DNA of 6,548 nt from DATLHO01 sp035539855 (lineage in GTDB: Bacteria; Bacteroidota; Ignavibacteria; OLB7). The position numbers were made by a program, and so were the translations under genes. The DNA is taken from NCBI GenBank assembly GCA_035539855.1, contig DATLHO010000118.1:1-6548 (forward strand), given 5' to 3'. A model generated the notes under the pieces. The model did no database searches and was not told the origin of the DNA. It saw only the letters and a list, made by a program, of their open reading frames with translations. Below, one piece after another: positions 5,968 to 6,548 of this stretch. Position 1 is the stretch's first letter, and each line of letters opens with the position of its first letter.

Positions 5968-6548
5968 GCGACCGCCCCTTCTCTTGCTCCTGTTCCTGCT
6001 GCCGGCCGTTCTCGCATCGAAGCCCCCCGCCACGCCTCCGCAGCTCGTCGATTTCGACTGGCGGGGCGAGGACGTCGTGCTCGTATTCGGCGACAGCGTC
6101 GGCTACGAGGTCGATCTCGCCGAGAGCGACACCGCACAGGTCGTGCTTCGCTTTGGATCGCTCGCGATCTCAGAGGCGCTGCGCCAGCGCACGGCCGGAG
6201 CCGAAGCGGCTGCCGGAACCGGCGCGCCGTCGGGCGGCGTCGCGATCAGCATCGGTGGTCGCAACGGTCGCGCCGCCGTGTTCTCGCAGCGCGGGGCCGA
6301 CGCGAGCCTTCGCGTCCACGACGACGAGCGCCTGGGCTACTCGATCGAGTGGCGGCCGTACACGCGACAGCTCGTCGTGCACACCTTCGAGTGGGATCGC
6401 CTCGGCTACGCGGAGTCGCAGTTTCATCAGGGATTGATCGCGCTCGAACAGAACGTCGTCGACCAGGCGGAGGAGCTGCTGCAGGTGGCCAACGCCAGCG
6501 GCGAGGAGCGCGCCGGCGCGGTGCTCGCCTCGCTGTACGCGCGCCGCG
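5960..6548 (+). CDS. Exported protein with beta-rich (AMIN-like?) domain and start of a TPR-like region, 3' end outside window
   Basis: The frame runs from ATG 5960 to the window end (196 complete codons) without a stop. Residues 1-19 form a clear signal peptide (MSRRPPLLLLLFLLPAVLA) with likely cleavage before Ser20. About 28-145 is rich in short beta strands (VVLVFGD, AQVVLRFGS, VAISIGG, RQLVVHTFEW), with a layout loosely like AMIN domains, which bind envelope polymers and serve secretin, pilus and cell-division proteins; I cannot confirm this by eye. From about 149 the sequence becomes helical, YAESQFHQGLIALEQNVVDQAEELL, looking like a first tetratricopeptide-type repeat. The start codon overlaps the end of the FlhF-like gene in ATGTCTAG, so the two are probably translated from one mRNA with coupling. 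The protein would act in the periplasm, on the other side of the inner membrane from the GTPase. No name is justified. Confidence 0.78.
   Translation, partial: MSRRPPLLLLLFLLPAVLASKPPATPPQLVDFDWRGEDVVLVFGDSVGYEVDLAESDTAQVVLRFGSLAISEALRQRTAGAEAAAGTGAPSGGVAISIGGRNGRAAVFSQRGADASLRVHDDERLGYSIEWRPYTRQLVVHTFEWDRLGYAESQFHQGLIALEQNVVDQAEELLQVANASGEERAGAVLASLYARR

Noticed and set aside
4987..6033. 348-codon open frame on the minus strand opposite the GTPase
   Set aside because: An antisense shadow typical of high-GC coding DNA; it mirrors the codon bias of the plus-strand gene and has no recognisable domain.
4899..6437. 512-codon open frame on the plus strand across the GTPase and the exported protein
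   Set aside because: Arg/Ser-rich shadow frame without motifs, lying over two genes with clear motifs in other frames.

Overview
The window is high-GC DNA from a didermal (Gram-negative type) bacterium. It holds an outer-membrane beta-barrel gene, a TonB-dependent receptor and an OmpA-domain lipoprotein. Codons end overwhelmingly in G or C, which is why long meaningless frames lie opposite the real genes. Features such as a TonB receptor with a carboxypeptidase-regulatory-like N-terminal domain and a VWA protein ending in a YYLVSY-type stretch recall Acidobacteriota, Gemmatimonadota and related phyla. No marker gene fixes the taxon, so that is only a suggestion.

Layout, left to right. Positions 1-744 (+) carry the 3' part of an outer-membrane barrel gene whose start lies outside the window. 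It converges on a TonB-dependent receptor (766-3051, -), with 21 bases between the two stop codons. Upstream of the receptor is a gene-free stretch (3052-3405) almost filled by one large imperfect palindrome (3091-3383). Its two ends are near-identical, inverted pairs of small perfect hairpins. Next comes a lipoprotein gene combining a von Willebrand A domain with a C-terminal OmpA peptidoglycan-binding domain (3406-4848, -). A short divergent promoter region (4849-4998) holds a candidate sigma70-type promoter overlapped by a 14-bp dyad. To the right (+) are an SRP-family GTPase most like FlhF (4999-5967) and, overlapping it by 8 bases (ATGTCTAG), the 5' part of an exported protein with what looks like the start of a TPR region (5960 to the window end).

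How the genes relate. The left half is envelope biology: uptake (receptor), wall attachment (VWA-OmpA lipoprotein) and a barrel. The right half is a translationally coupled pair, a cytoplasmic polarity-type GTPase and an exported TPR-like protein, possibly linked to a flagellum, pilus or other polar structure. No flhA, flhG or fliA is visible to prove a flagellar role.

The points most worth a second look are the palindromic element, which resembles a BIME/REP-type or MITE-like repeat and shows one compensated base-pair change, and the FlhF-like protein. That protein lacks the usual N-terminal B domain and carries substitutions at several positions conserved in SRP GTPases.
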